From Fimisoma sp964619315 (lineage in GTDB: Bacteria; Bacillota; Clostridia; Peptostreptococcales; Anaerovoracaceae), in NCBI GenBank assembly GCA_964619315.1, contig CAZUEH010000024.1:1-18774 (forward strand): a stretch of DNA of 18,774 nt, given 5' to 3'. Positions within the stretch are counted from its first letter, which is position 1, and the number at the start of each line of letters is the position of its first letter. A program made the position numbers and the translations under genes. Shown in pieces: positions 1-7,504 of this stretch. Under the pieces are notes generated by a model. That model had not been told where the DNA came from. It made no database searches and was given only the letters and a program-made list of their open reading frames with translations.

Positions 1-36
1 TGCAAATCCTTAATAACAATATTACTTTGACATAAC

Positions 37-67
37 AAAAGCACCTTCCTATATGGAAGGTGCTTTT
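37..67 (-). terminator. Rho-independent terminator after rpe
   Basis: A perfect 9-bp stem, GCACCTTCC (41-49) with GGAAGGTGC (55-63), has a 5-base loop and is extended by A4 and T4 on either side. Read on the minus strand it lies 13 bases after the rpe stop codon and is followed by TTTTG, so it can end the long priA-to-rpe operon. The flanking A/T runs are symmetric, so it may also stop transcription arriving on the plus strand. Confidence 0.85.
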
Positions 68-80
68 AAAATAAGCTGTT

Positions 81-728
81 TTATCTTTTCTTAAATTCTT
101 TTGTTCTCTCAATTACATCATCAGTTCCAAAGATTGCGGAACCTGCTACCAATATGTCTGCTCCTGCATTTGACACCTTGGCGCAATTATCCAATGTTAC
201 TCCACCGTCTACTTCAATTAAGAAATCTAAGTTTCTTTCTTTTCTTATTTGGGCTAGTTTTTCGATTTTTTTCAAAGAACCTTCAATGAACTTTTGTCCT
301 CCAAACCCTGGATTTACAGACATAATTAGTACTAAGTCTACCTGTTCTAAAATTTCAAATAGAGATTCTACAGGAGTGGCCGGGTTTATAGAAACACCAG
401 CTTTAACGCCTAAATCTTTTATATGAGTAATTGTTCTATTAAGATGCACGCAGGCTTCTTGATGTACAGTGATATATCTTGTGTTTTCAGTTATGAAGTC
501 CTCAATGTAATCATCTGGATTCTCAATCATCAAATGCACATCATAGTCAAGTGCGGTATGTCCATCAAGGGATTTCATGACAGTTGCGCCAAAACTGATA
601 TTAGGAACAAAATGTCCATCCATAACATCAATATGTATCAAATCGGCGCCTCCCGTTTCGATCAAATTAACTTGTTCACCCAGCTTTGAAAAATCAGCTG
701 ACAAAATTGATGGTGCTAGTTTAAACAT
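81..728 (-). CDS. rpe: Ribulose-phosphate 3-epimerase
   Basis: This enzyme interconverts D-ribulose 5-phosphate and D-xylulose 5-phosphate in the non-oxidative pentose phosphate pathway (cytoplasmic TIM barrel, metal-dependent). The sequence shows the family motifs in order: LAPSILSADFSKL at the N-terminus, HIDVMDGHFVPN (metal ligands and first catalytic Asp), DVHLMI, VNPGFGGQKFI, EVDGGV (second catalytic Asp) and the phosphate-binding AGADILVAGSAIF. The frame stays open to an ATG at 758, but I place the start at 728. The protein then begins MFKLAPS, as in family members, and has a GGGGAG ribosome binding site 3-8 bases upstream. The result is 215 residues, a normal length, with a 26-base gap after rsgA. 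It is the last gene of the operon; rsgA-rpe adjacency is common in Firmicutes. Confidence 0.96.
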   Translation of the reverse strand: MFKLAPSILSADFSKLGEQVNLIETGGADLIHIDVMDGHFVPNISFGATVMKSLDGHTALDYDVHLMIENPDDYIEDFITENTRYITVHQEACVHLNRTITHIKDLGVKAGVSINPATPVESLFEILEQVDLVLIMSVNPGFGGQKFIEGSLKKIEKLAQIRKERNLDFLIEVDGGVTLDNCAKVSNAGADILVAGSAIFGTDDVIERTKEFKKR

Positions 729-754
729 TGTTCTCCCCTTAATCTTTAAAAACA

Positions 755-1627
755 TCAATACTTATTTTTATTTTTTAGTTCTTCCATATTGGCCACATAT
801 GCCTTATATCTTAGCGGATGTATTGACCCTGCTTTAACTGCCCTTGTGACCGCACAATCTGGCTCCTTAAGGTGTTTGCAGTTGTCATATCTGCAAAGCC
901 CATTCAGTTGAACAAACTCGGGATAGTAGTCTCTCAAGTCGTTCTCGTCCATATCATTAAGCTCTAACGAAGTGAACCCTGGAGTGTCGAAGACCATTCC
1001 ACCCTGCTCCATTTGAAAAATCTCAACATGTCTAGTAGTGTGCTTCCCTCGCATGTTTTTTTGACTTAATTGGCCTGTTTCCATGTTAGCCGATGGAAGC
1101 ATTTTGTTTAATATTGAAGACTTTCCAACACCTGATGGTCCTGCTAAGGCTACCGTTTTTCCTTTGATCAATTGAAAAAGTTCTTCAATTCCCTCGCCCG
1201 TTTTAGTGCTTAACGCTACAACTTCATATGCAGGTCCATATATTTTTTTAATATACACCAACTCTTCTTCTGATATCAAATCTTTTTTGTTTATACAAAT
1301 AACAGGCTTAATTCCATGTAGCTGAGAATTTATAACAAATTTGTCTATTATTGGATAATTAGGCTTTGGGTTCTTGGCCGCAAAAACTACTAACAGCAAA
1401 TCTATATTAGATATTGGTGGTCTTGAAAAGTAATTTTTTCTAGGATAGATTTTATCTATTACACCTTTGCTTGAGTCTTCTTGTAGAATTTCAACATTTA
1501 CAATATCTCCTACACACAAGACAATTCCGTCCTTTTTAAATATTCCTCTGCCTTTTGCTTCTATAATGCCCTCATCTGTCTTGACGTAATAAAAGCCCCC
1601 AATTCCTTTGGTTATTAAGCCTTTCAT
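755..1627 (-). CDS. rsgA: Ribosome small-subunit-dependent GTPase A
   Basis: RsgA is a circularly permuted GTPase that binds the 30S subunit and promotes late maturation of the decoding region. The protein (290 residues) has an N-terminal OB-fold region (about 1-70). The G motifs then follow in permuted order: G4 NKKD (113-116), the P-loop GPSGVGKS (163-170), G2 around HTTRH (196-200) and G3 DTPG (214-217). A C-terminal zinc finger uses C245, C250, H252 and C258. All diagnostic elements are intact. The gene starts 5 bases after the prkC stop codon. The nearest Shine-Dalgarno-like sequence, GGAGAA, overlaps the end of prkC with a rather long spacer of about 12 bases, which may make translation depend on prkC. 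The prkC-rsgA-rpe order is the one known from Bacillus and Clostridia. Confidence 0.96.
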   Translation of the reverse strand: MKGLITKGIGGFYYVKTDEGIIEAKGRGIFKKDGIVLCVGDIVNVEILQEDSSKGVIDKIYPRKNYFSRPPISNIDLLLVVFAAKNPKPNYPIIDKFVINSQLHGIKPVICINKKDLISEEELVYIKKIYGPAYEVVALSTKTGEGIEELFQLIKGKTVALAGPSGVGKSSILNKMLPSANMETGQLSQKNMRGKHTTRHVEIFQMEQGGMVFDTPGFTSLELNDMDENDLRDYYPEFVQLNGLCRYDNCKHLKEPDCAVTRAVKAGSIHPLRYKAYVANMEELKNKNKY

Positions 1628-1632
1628 ATTTT

Positions 1633-3318
1633 TTATTGTTCTCCTGTTGACCCAGAGCCACCGTCTCCAGTAGTTGGTGCTCCTTTGCTGATGACAATAT
1701 CTATAGTACTTCCTTCTTCTAATTCATCACCTTGTCTATATTGCTGGCTTGTTACTATATTCTTTGCATATTCGCCGCTTTCTTCATAGAATATATTGCC
1801 TACCTTGAATCCAGAAGCTGCAATTTGTGTTTTGGCCTTTTCAATATCAAGACCTATAAGCATAGGAACTTGTTTCATGGCTTTGCCTTTGCCGTCACTG
1901 ACTTCGACATCTATTACGGTTCCTACATCAGCAGTTTTTCCAGCAGGTACATATTGAGTTAAGATAGTGTTTTCTGGCTTCGTGCTAGTTACTTTAAGCA
2001 CCACACCAAGTTCAAAACCAAAATCTTCAAGATATGCCTTAGCTTCATTATAATCCATGTCAACTATACTTGGAACGACTCCGTCTTTTTTACCAAGGCT
2101 TATATTGACAGTTATAACCTTGCCTTTTGCTACCTTGGATCCTTTGCTTGGATTTTGAGAAGTTATCAGTCCCTTTTCCTGATCAGGGCTATATACTTCC
2201 TCCCCTTCTTCAATTTCAAGGCCTAACTCTTCAGCTTCTTCTATAGCTTCTTCAATGGTCATCCCTTTAAAATCAGGGACTTCTATCTCTTCATCGCTAC
2301 CACTAAACCAACCTAACAAAGCGCCTATTCCTATAAGTCCTGCAATAGCAACGATAGCTACTCCAGCTATAATAAACATCTTTGTTTTGTTTACTGGCTT
2401 CTTTTCCTGTTCCTCTTCCTTTTTCACTTCTCTTTGAGAGCTCATATCATTTCGCTTGTTATCGTTAGGTTCGTCTTTTCCGCCGAGTACGCTAACTCCC
2501 ATAACCTTAGTGATAAACTCGATATTATCTAAGTCCTCTATCAATTCTTCTGCAGATTTATATCTGTTAGTTTGATATTTGTCTGTAGCTTTTTCTATTA
2601 CTTTTGTAAGTTGTGGTGGGATTCCTGAAATTTCTGGTACAGTCTCGTTTATATGCATTAATGCAATGCTTATTGGGTTGTCTCCATCAAATGGAACTTT
2701 GCCTGCAAGCATTTCGTATAAAACTATTCCTAGTGAATACAAATCTGATCTTTCGTCAACATAAGCGCCTCTGGCCTGTTCTGGTGAAAAGTAGTGGACC
2801 GATCCCATTATTTTTTCACTTCCTTCGGCTATGCTCGCTTTGCTAACAGCCATTGCTATACCAAAATCTGCTAGTTTTGCTGTTCCTGAACTAGTAATCA
2901 AAATGTTATGAGGTTTTACATCTCTATGTATAATCTGGTTTTTGTGCGCATGGCTCAGAGCCGAAGCTACTTGTCTTGTTATGTCAATGGCTTCCTTATA
3001 ATTCAATTTGCCTTTTTCTTCTATTATTTGGCTCAATGGTTTGCCATCGATTAGTTCCATAACTATAAAGTTGATCTTACCTTCACTGCCTACATCGTAG
3101 ACATTTACAATGTTGGAGTGAGAAAGACCTGCTGCCGCCTGAGATTCTTTTCTAAAATTCTCAATAAATAGCTCGTCTTTTGTGAATTCAGGTCTTAAAA
3201 TTTTAATAGCCACATATCTGTTCAAAAGCCTATCTTTAGCTTTGTAAACAATGGCCATTCCGCCTTCTCCAATTTTTTCAATTATTTCATATCTTCCTAA
3301 TAACAATTTACTGCTCAT
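1633..3318 (-). CDS. prkC: PASTA-domain Ser/Thr protein kinase
   Basis: This is a Hanks-type membrane receptor kinase (PrkC/Stk1/PknB family). In studied relatives it binds muropeptides or lipid II through extracellular PASTA domains and controls cell wall synthesis, division or spore germination. In its 561 residues I see a glycine-rich loop GEGGMAIV (17-24), the ATP lysine K39, HRDVKPHN (131-138, catalytic D133), DFG (151-153), SPE (178-180), a charged juxtamembrane linker (about 280-312), one transmembrane helix (about 314-337) and three PASTA repeats (about 345-408, 413-475, 481-546). A Gly/Ser/Thr tail follows. The ATG overlaps the end of the phosphatase gene by 11 bases, with a GGAGG site 7 bases upstream, so phosphatase and kinase are translationally coupled as an antagonistic pair. 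Three PASTA units matches the Bacillus count. Confidence 0.95.
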   Translation of the reverse strand: MSSKLLLGRYEIIEKIGEGGMAIVYKAKDRLLNRYVAIKILRPEFTKDELFIENFRKESQAAAGLSHSNIVNVYDVGSEGKINFIVMELIDGKPLSQIIEEKGKLNYKEAIDITRQVASALSHAHKNQIIHRDVKPHNILITSSGTAKLADFGIAMAVSKASIAEGSEKIMGSVHYFSPEQARGAYVDERSDLYSLGIVLYEMLAGKVPFDGDNPISIALMHINETVPEISGIPPQLTKVIEKATDKYQTNRYKSAEELIEDLDNIEFITKVMGVSVLGGKDEPNDNKRNDMSSQREVKKEEEQEKKPVNKTKMFIIAGVAIVAIAGLIGIGALLGWFSGSDEEIEVPDFKGMTIEEAIEEAEELGLEIEEGEEVYSPDQEKGLITSQNPSKGSKVAKGKVITVNISLGKKDGVVPSIVDMDYNEAKAYLEDFGFELGVVLKVTSTKPENTILTQYVPAGKTADVGTVIDVEVSDGKGKAMKQVPMLIGLDIEKAKTQIAASGFKVGNIFYEESGEYAKNIVTSQQYRQGDELEEGSTIDIVISKGAPTTGDGGSGSTGEQ

Positions 3319-4057
3319 AAATATCTTCCTCCGTAACTTTTAGGCTGATTATGGTAATATTATCGTGTCCGCCATTTCTGTTTGCCAATGCAACCATTTC
3401 TGTGCATACATCCGACATAGATAAACCTTTTTCTAATATTTCTATCATAGACTGGCCATCGACTTCATCATATAGCCCATCTGTACAAAGAATGAATACA
3501 TCGTCCTTAGCTGTGTCCACTTGGAAAAAATCCGGTTCAACACTGCCTTCGGCACCTAATGCTTTCGTTATAACATTTTTTCTGGTATCAACTTCTGCTT
3601 CTTCTTTGGAAAGAATTCCTGCATTTAGCAAGGTGTTTACATATGTATGATCCTCGGTCAGCTGTACTAGTTCCCCACTTCTATATAAGTAGACCCTGCT
3701 ATCTCCTACATTTGCTATGTAGACTGTGCCGCCCTTCACATAGACTATGGCTGCAGTTGTAGCCATTCCTCTATTTTCTTCGTGCTTCTGGGCTTTTTCG
3801 AATATTGCCTTGTTGCTAATGTCCAGACACTCTTGCAAATAGTTTATTATGGCATATTTGTTGGTGGCTTGGTCAATAGGATGTTCTACTATATAGTTTG
3901 CGATCTCATTGACTGCAGTCCTACTGGCTATTTCACCTGCATTGCCTCCCCCTACACCATCTGCTACTAAGTAAACCTTGTCCGGAAGTAATACGAAACA
4001 AGCGTCTTCATTGTTACTTCGTTTTAGTCCTTTGTCAGACTTGAATCCAACTTCCAT
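3308..4057 (-). CDS. stp: PP2C-family Ser/Thr protein phosphatase (Stp/PrpC)
   Basis: This is the cytoplasmic Mn/Mg-dependent phosphatase that reverses PrkC phosphorylation. The 249 residues carry the PPM/PP2C motifs: SDKGLKRSNNEDA at the N-terminus, the metal ligand D33 in VADGVGGGNAGE, MATTA (98-102), ANVGDSRVYL (115-124), LTEDH, CTDGL (191-195, metal-binding D193) and GGHDNIT (229-235, metal-binding D232). The length is typical. It starts 9 bases after the rsmB stop codon and overlaps prkC by 11 bases. In Bacillus subtilis the rRNA/tRNA methyltransferase gene rlmN sits between rsmB and prpC; it is absent here. The gene could equally be labelled prpC. Confidence 0.95.
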   Translation of the reverse strand: MEVGFKSDKGLKRSNNEDACFVLLPDKVYLVADGVGGGNAGEIASRTAVNEIANYIVEHPIDQATNKYAIINYLQECLDISNKAIFEKAQKHEENRGMATTAAIVYVKGGTVYIANVGDSRVYLYRSGELVQLTEDHTYVNTLLNAGILSKEEAEVDTRKNVITKALGAEGSVEPDFFQVDTAKDDVFILCTDGLYDEVDGQSMIEILEKGLSMSDVCTEMVALANRNGGHDNITIISLKVTEEDIYEQ

Positions 4058-4066
4058 AAATCCTCC

Positions 4067-5347
4067 TTACTCACCCTTTTTTCTCATCTTGCAAACATAA
4101 AATCCATCTATATCCTCTGTTGGCAAGAAGCATCTCTCATCAATAATTTCGAAATTTTTATTATTTTCAATAAACTTTTTTGTTTGATTTTGATTTTCTT
4201 TGTTGTTTAGTGTGCAAGTACTGTAAACCAGAATGCCGTTGATTTTGACGTATTGAGCAGATTTTTTAAGTATATTGCTCTGTATGTCTATCAATTCAGC
4301 AAAGTCTCCTTGCCCCTTATACTTTATCTCAGGTTTTCTTCGTATTACGCCAAGCCCTGAGCAAGGAACATCAACTAAGACCCTGTCGGCTGAATTGCAC
4401 ATTGACTGGTCGCCTTTTGTACCGTCCAGAAGTTTAGTGCCAATTATCTTTATGCCCAATCTCTTGGCTTGAGCATCAATGATATTTAGTTTATGTTCAT
4501 ATATGTCACAGGCTATTATTTGGCCTGAATTGTTCATTTTTTCTGCTATAGCCATAGTTTTGCCACCAGGTGCTGCACATACATCAATTACTGTGCTTTC
4601 ATCTGTTGCCTCAATCATATCAGCTGCCACCGTTGATGCTTCATCCTGAACTGAAAAAAGTCCAGTTTTGTATTCTTCGGTGTCCAAAAGTCCACTACCT
4701 TTGACATGGAGAGTTCTCGCAGAAAACTTCCCTTCATCGACTTCAAAGCCCATATTTACAAGTGTATCTTTAAGTGCTGATACTTCTGATTTTAATAGAT
4801 TCACTCTTATAGATAACTTTGGCCTTTTGTTTGAGCTTTGCAAAAGTTCTTCGCAAAGTTCTAATCCATATTCCTCTATCCATAATTCGATTATCCATAT
4901 AGGAAATGAATATTTGACAGATAAATAGCTTTTTATATCCTTCTCTTTGTCTGGCAGAGATATCTCATCCTTTTTCCTAATATACCCTCTTAAAACTCCA
5001 TTTATAAAGCCCTCTCGGCCTCTACAAATCTTCTTTGCTATGTTCACTGACTGACTCACCGCAGCATAGGCAGGAATTCCGTCTGTAAAAAGTATTTGGT
5101 ATAAGCCCATTCTTAATATGGTCTTTTCCTTTTTCTTTACTTTTTTTATTCCTGATGGAATAAGTTTGTCGAGAATATAGTCCAGCAGTATTTTGTTTTC
5201 CAAAACCCCATACACTAGTTCTCTAACTAGCGCTGGGTTTTCTGGGCGATTTTCTGCTATATATCGATTTAATGCCAAATTAGAATATGTGTTTTCTTGT
5301 TCTATGCCATATAAGACGTCAAACGCCGTCTTTCTGGTCAAGTCCAT
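4067..5347 (-). CDS. rsmB: 16S rRNA (cytosine-967-C5)-methyltransferase
   Basis: RsmB (Sun/Fmu) makes m5C967 in 16S rRNA, using S-adenosylmethionine. The protein (426 residues) has the N-terminal NusB-like RNA-binding domain (about 1-125), a linker, and a Rossmann methyltransferase domain. The domain has the SAM motif VCAAPGGKT (256-264), the motif IV cysteine C329 in DVPCSGLG, and the motif VI cysteine C378 in STCT; these are the two cysteines of the m5C mechanism. Length is normal. Its ATG shares one base with the stop codon of the upstream metallopeptidase (TAATG), a coupling arrangement. fmt followed closely by rsmB is the conserved order; here one extra gene is inserted between them. Confidence 0.95.
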   Translation of the reverse strand: MDLTRKTAFDVLYGIEQENTYSNLALNRYIAENRPENPALVRELVYGVLENKILLDYILDKLIPSGIKKVKKKEKTILRMGLYQILFTDGIPAYAAVSQSVNIAKKICRGREGFINGVLRGYIRKKDEISLPDKEKDIKSYLSVKYSFPIWIIELWIEEYGLELCEELLQSSNKRPKLSIRVNLLKSEVSALKDTLVNMGFEVDEGKFSARTLHVKGSGLLDTEEYKTGLFSVQDEASTVAADMIEATDESTVIDVCAAPGGKTMAIAEKMNNSGQIIACDIYEHKLNIIDAQAKRLGIKIIGTKLLDGTKGDQSMCNSADRVLVDVPCSGLGVIRRKPEIKYKGQGDFAELIDIQSNILKKSAQYVKINGILVYSTCTLNNKENQNQTKKFIENNKNFEIIDERCFLPTEDIDGFYVCKMRKKGE

Positions 5348-6039
5348 TATCTTCTTCCTCTCATAGCAAGAACTCTTAATAAGTTAGCTATAGCGACAGA
5401 AAGTGCTGCTACATAAGTCATAGCTGCCGCTGATAAAACCTTTTTGGCGCCTTTTTCTTCTTGAGTATCTATTACTCCTGTAAGCTCCATTTGGTCTAAC
5501 GCTCTACTACTAGCATTGAATTCTACAGGGAGAGTAATTCCATGAAAAACAATTACTGCTACAAAGAATATGACTCCAATGTTAAATATCATCTCTCCCA
5601 TGTAGTTGCCTGCATAAAACATAGCCAGACCTATTATTATAAGTAGCCAGCTAAATTTAGATGCAATTGTGACTACTGGAACTATGCTGTTTCTTATTTT
5701 TAGTGGTGTATAGCTTTCGGCATGCTGGATTGCATGTCCTGCCTCATGACAGGCCACGCTAACTGCGGCTACGGAATCTACTCCATAAACAGTCTGTGAC
5801 AATCTTAAAACTCTTTTTCTAGGATCGTAGTGGTCAGTTAAATTTCCACTTACCTGTTCTATATTAACATCTCTAAGATCGTTAGCATCAAGCACCCTTC
5901 TCGCTGCTTCTGCACCGGTAAGCCCTCTCCTGTTTCTTATTTTAGAGTATTTTTTAAAGTTGGAGCTTACTTTTCCTTGTGCTATAAAAGTAAATATCAC
6001 CGCTATTAAAAATAGTATCATTGTAAACTCGTATTCCAT
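5347..6039 (-). CDS. YugP-type zinc metallopeptidase, membrane protein
   Basis: This belongs to the putative neutral zinc metallopeptidase family represented by Bacillus YugP; no substrate is established that I know of. The 230-residue protein shows an N-terminal membrane helix (about 5-21), an intervening soluble segment, and a zinc motif HEAGH (H98, E99, H102) in the context ACHEAGHAIQHAE. Hydrophobic segments follow at about 125-145, 150-170 and 203-222, so the active site probably lies next to the membrane. The ribosome binding site GGGGGAT overlaps the fmt stop codon with a long spacer, and the stop codon overlaps the rsmB start, so it is embedded in the translation operon. In Bacillus yugP is not in this position; the clustering may mean only co-expression. 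Confidence 0.88.
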   Translation of the reverse strand: MEYEFTMILFLIAVIFTFIAQGKVSSNFKKYSKIRNRRGLTGAEAARRVLDANDLRDVNIEQVSGNLTDHYDPRKRVLRLSQTVYGVDSVAAVSVACHEAGHAIQHAESYTPLKIRNSIVPVVTIASKFSWLLIIIGLAMFYAGNYMGEMIFNIGVIFFVAVIVFHGITLPVEFNASSRALDQMELTGVIDTQEEKGAKKVLSAAAMTYVAALSVAIANLLRVLAMRGRR

Positions 6040-6056
6040 AATTTTCTTACATCCCC

Positions 6057-6986
6057 CTATTCAAATTTGCTTCCAATTTCTATTGAATTTCCCCTGATAT
6101 AGTCTTTTACTTGAACTCTCTTTTTACCTGGGGCTTGTATTTCTGTTATTATAAGTGTTTTGCCACCGCAAGATATTTCGATTCCTTCAGCCGTTACCCC
6201 AACAACTGTGCCACTTTCCTTGTCAGTGGTTTTATCAGAAACTTTGGCATTCCACAGTTTCATCTGTTGTCCGTTGTATTGGCAAAATGCTCCCGGCCAT
6301 GGGTCAAATCCTCTTATCAATCTTTCTACTTCTTGAGGACTTTTGCTAAAATCTACCTCGCCGTCTTTTTTGGAAATAAGCCCTGCGTAGGTAGCCTGCT
6401 CTTCATCTTGTACGATTGGTGTCACTTTGTCAGCTTTTATAAGGTCAATAGTTTCTACAAGTAGTTCTCCGCCTATCTTAGCAAGTGCGTCGTGAAGCTG
6501 ACTTCCGTTGTAGTTTCCTATCTCAATTTCTTCCTTAGTCAGCATATCTCCAGTATCAAGATCTTCAGCCATCTGCATGATGGTGACTCCTGTCTTGGTC
6601 TCCCCTTGAACTATGGCTTGCTGTATTGGTGATGCGCCCCTTAACTTTGGCAGCAATGATGCGTGAACATTTATGCATCCGTATTTTGGCAAACAAAGAA
6701 CTTCCTTTGGTAATATTTGTCCATAAGCGGCGACAACTATTACATCAGGGTTTATGGCATTTAATCTTTCCATTACGTTTGCATCGCCTCGAAGTTTCTC
6801 GGGCTGTAATACTTCAATACCATATTCTAACGCCTTTTCCTTGACTGGCGTAAATTGTATTTTCTTTCCCCTGTTCTTTGCTCTATCCGGTTGAGTTATA
6901 ACCAACTCTATAGAATTATTGCTGTTGTGCAAATGTTCTAAAATTCCGGCGGCAAAGTCCGGTGTTCCCATAAATACAGTCTTCAT
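6057..6986 (-). CDS. fmt: Methionyl-tRNA formyltransferase
   Basis: Fmt transfers a formyl group from 10-formyltetrahydrofolate to Met-tRNA(fMet) for translation initiation. The N-terminus MKTVFMGTPDFA is diagnostic. The catalytic triad is N106, H108 (in INVHASLLP) and D144 (in EDLDTGDM), the same numbering as in Escherichia coli. The SLLP motif (110-113) and the GASPIQ segment are intact, and a C-terminal tRNA-binding OB-like domain fills residues from about 205 to 309. Length (309) is normal. It lies 20 bases downstream of def, whose product removes the formyl group, which is the near-universal bacterial pairing. Confidence 0.97.
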   Translation of the reverse strand: MKTVFMGTPDFAAGILEHLHNSNNSIELVITQPDRAKNRGKKIQFTPVKEKALEYGIEVLQPEKLRGDANVMERLNAINPDVIVVAAYGQILPKEVLCLPKYGCINVHASLLPKLRGASPIQQAIVQGETKTGVTIMQMAEDLDTGDMLTKEEIEIGNYNGSQLHDALAKIGGELLVETIDLIKADKVTPIVQDEEQATYAGLISKKDGEVDFSKSPQEVERLIRGFDPWPGAFCQYNGQQMKLWNAKVSDKTTDKESGTVVGVTAEGIEISCGGKTLIITEIQAPGKKRVQVKDYIRGNSIEIGSKFE

Positions 6987-7006
6987 AAATTGCTCTTGCC
7001 TTGCTC

Positions 7007-7489
7007 CTATTCTTCTTCTAAGTCCTCATCAGAAAAGGCATCTCTAACGTTAGTAGCCTTATCAGTATAAATAATTCCTTCTAAATGGTCATATTCGTGA
7101 CACATAACTCTTGCATCAAAGTCACTAAACTCGTATACCTGTTTGTTTCCATCTAAGTCCAGTGCTTCAATTTTAACGTAATCGGGTCTATCTACAGTCC
7201 CTATAGTTCCCGGAACACTTAAGCAACCTTCGTCTCCGACTTGACTACCGCTTTGTTCAAGTATTACAGGATTTATCATGTAGTATACTCTTTCTGCCTC
7301 AGGTTCAGCAACGAACATTCTTCTCATAACTCCAACCTGTGGTGCTGCTATGCCTACTCCATATTCTGATCTCATGGTTTCCAACATATCATTGAGAGTT
7401 TCCTTTATTCTATCATTTACTTCTGCGACTTCTCTGCATTTTTTTCTTAAAATTTCGTCGCCTGACATAACTATGTTTCTTAGAGCCAT
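7007..7489 (-). CDS. def: Peptide deformylase
   Basis: This metalloenzyme removes the N-formyl group from nascent proteins. All three deformylase motifs are present: GVGIAAPQ (44-51), EGCLS (87-91, metal ligand C89) and HEYDH (131-135, ligands H131 and H135, catalytic E132). At 160 residues it has the length of the type 1 enzymes, with an acidic C-terminal tail (SDEDLEEE). A GGAGG-like ribosome binding site precedes the ATG. It lies 15 bases after the priA stop codon and 20 bases before fmt, in the usual priA-def-fmt order. Confidence 0.96.
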   Translation of the reverse strand: MALRNIVMSGDEILRKKCREVAEVNDRIKETLNDMLETMRSEYGVGIAAPQVGVMRRMFVAEPEAERVYYMINPVILEQSGSQVGDEGCLSVPGTIGTVDRPDYVKIEALDLDGNKQVYEFSDFDARVMCHEYDHLEGIIYTDKATNVRDAFSDEDLEEE

Positions 7490-7504
7490 TTTTACCTCCG
7501 ATTA

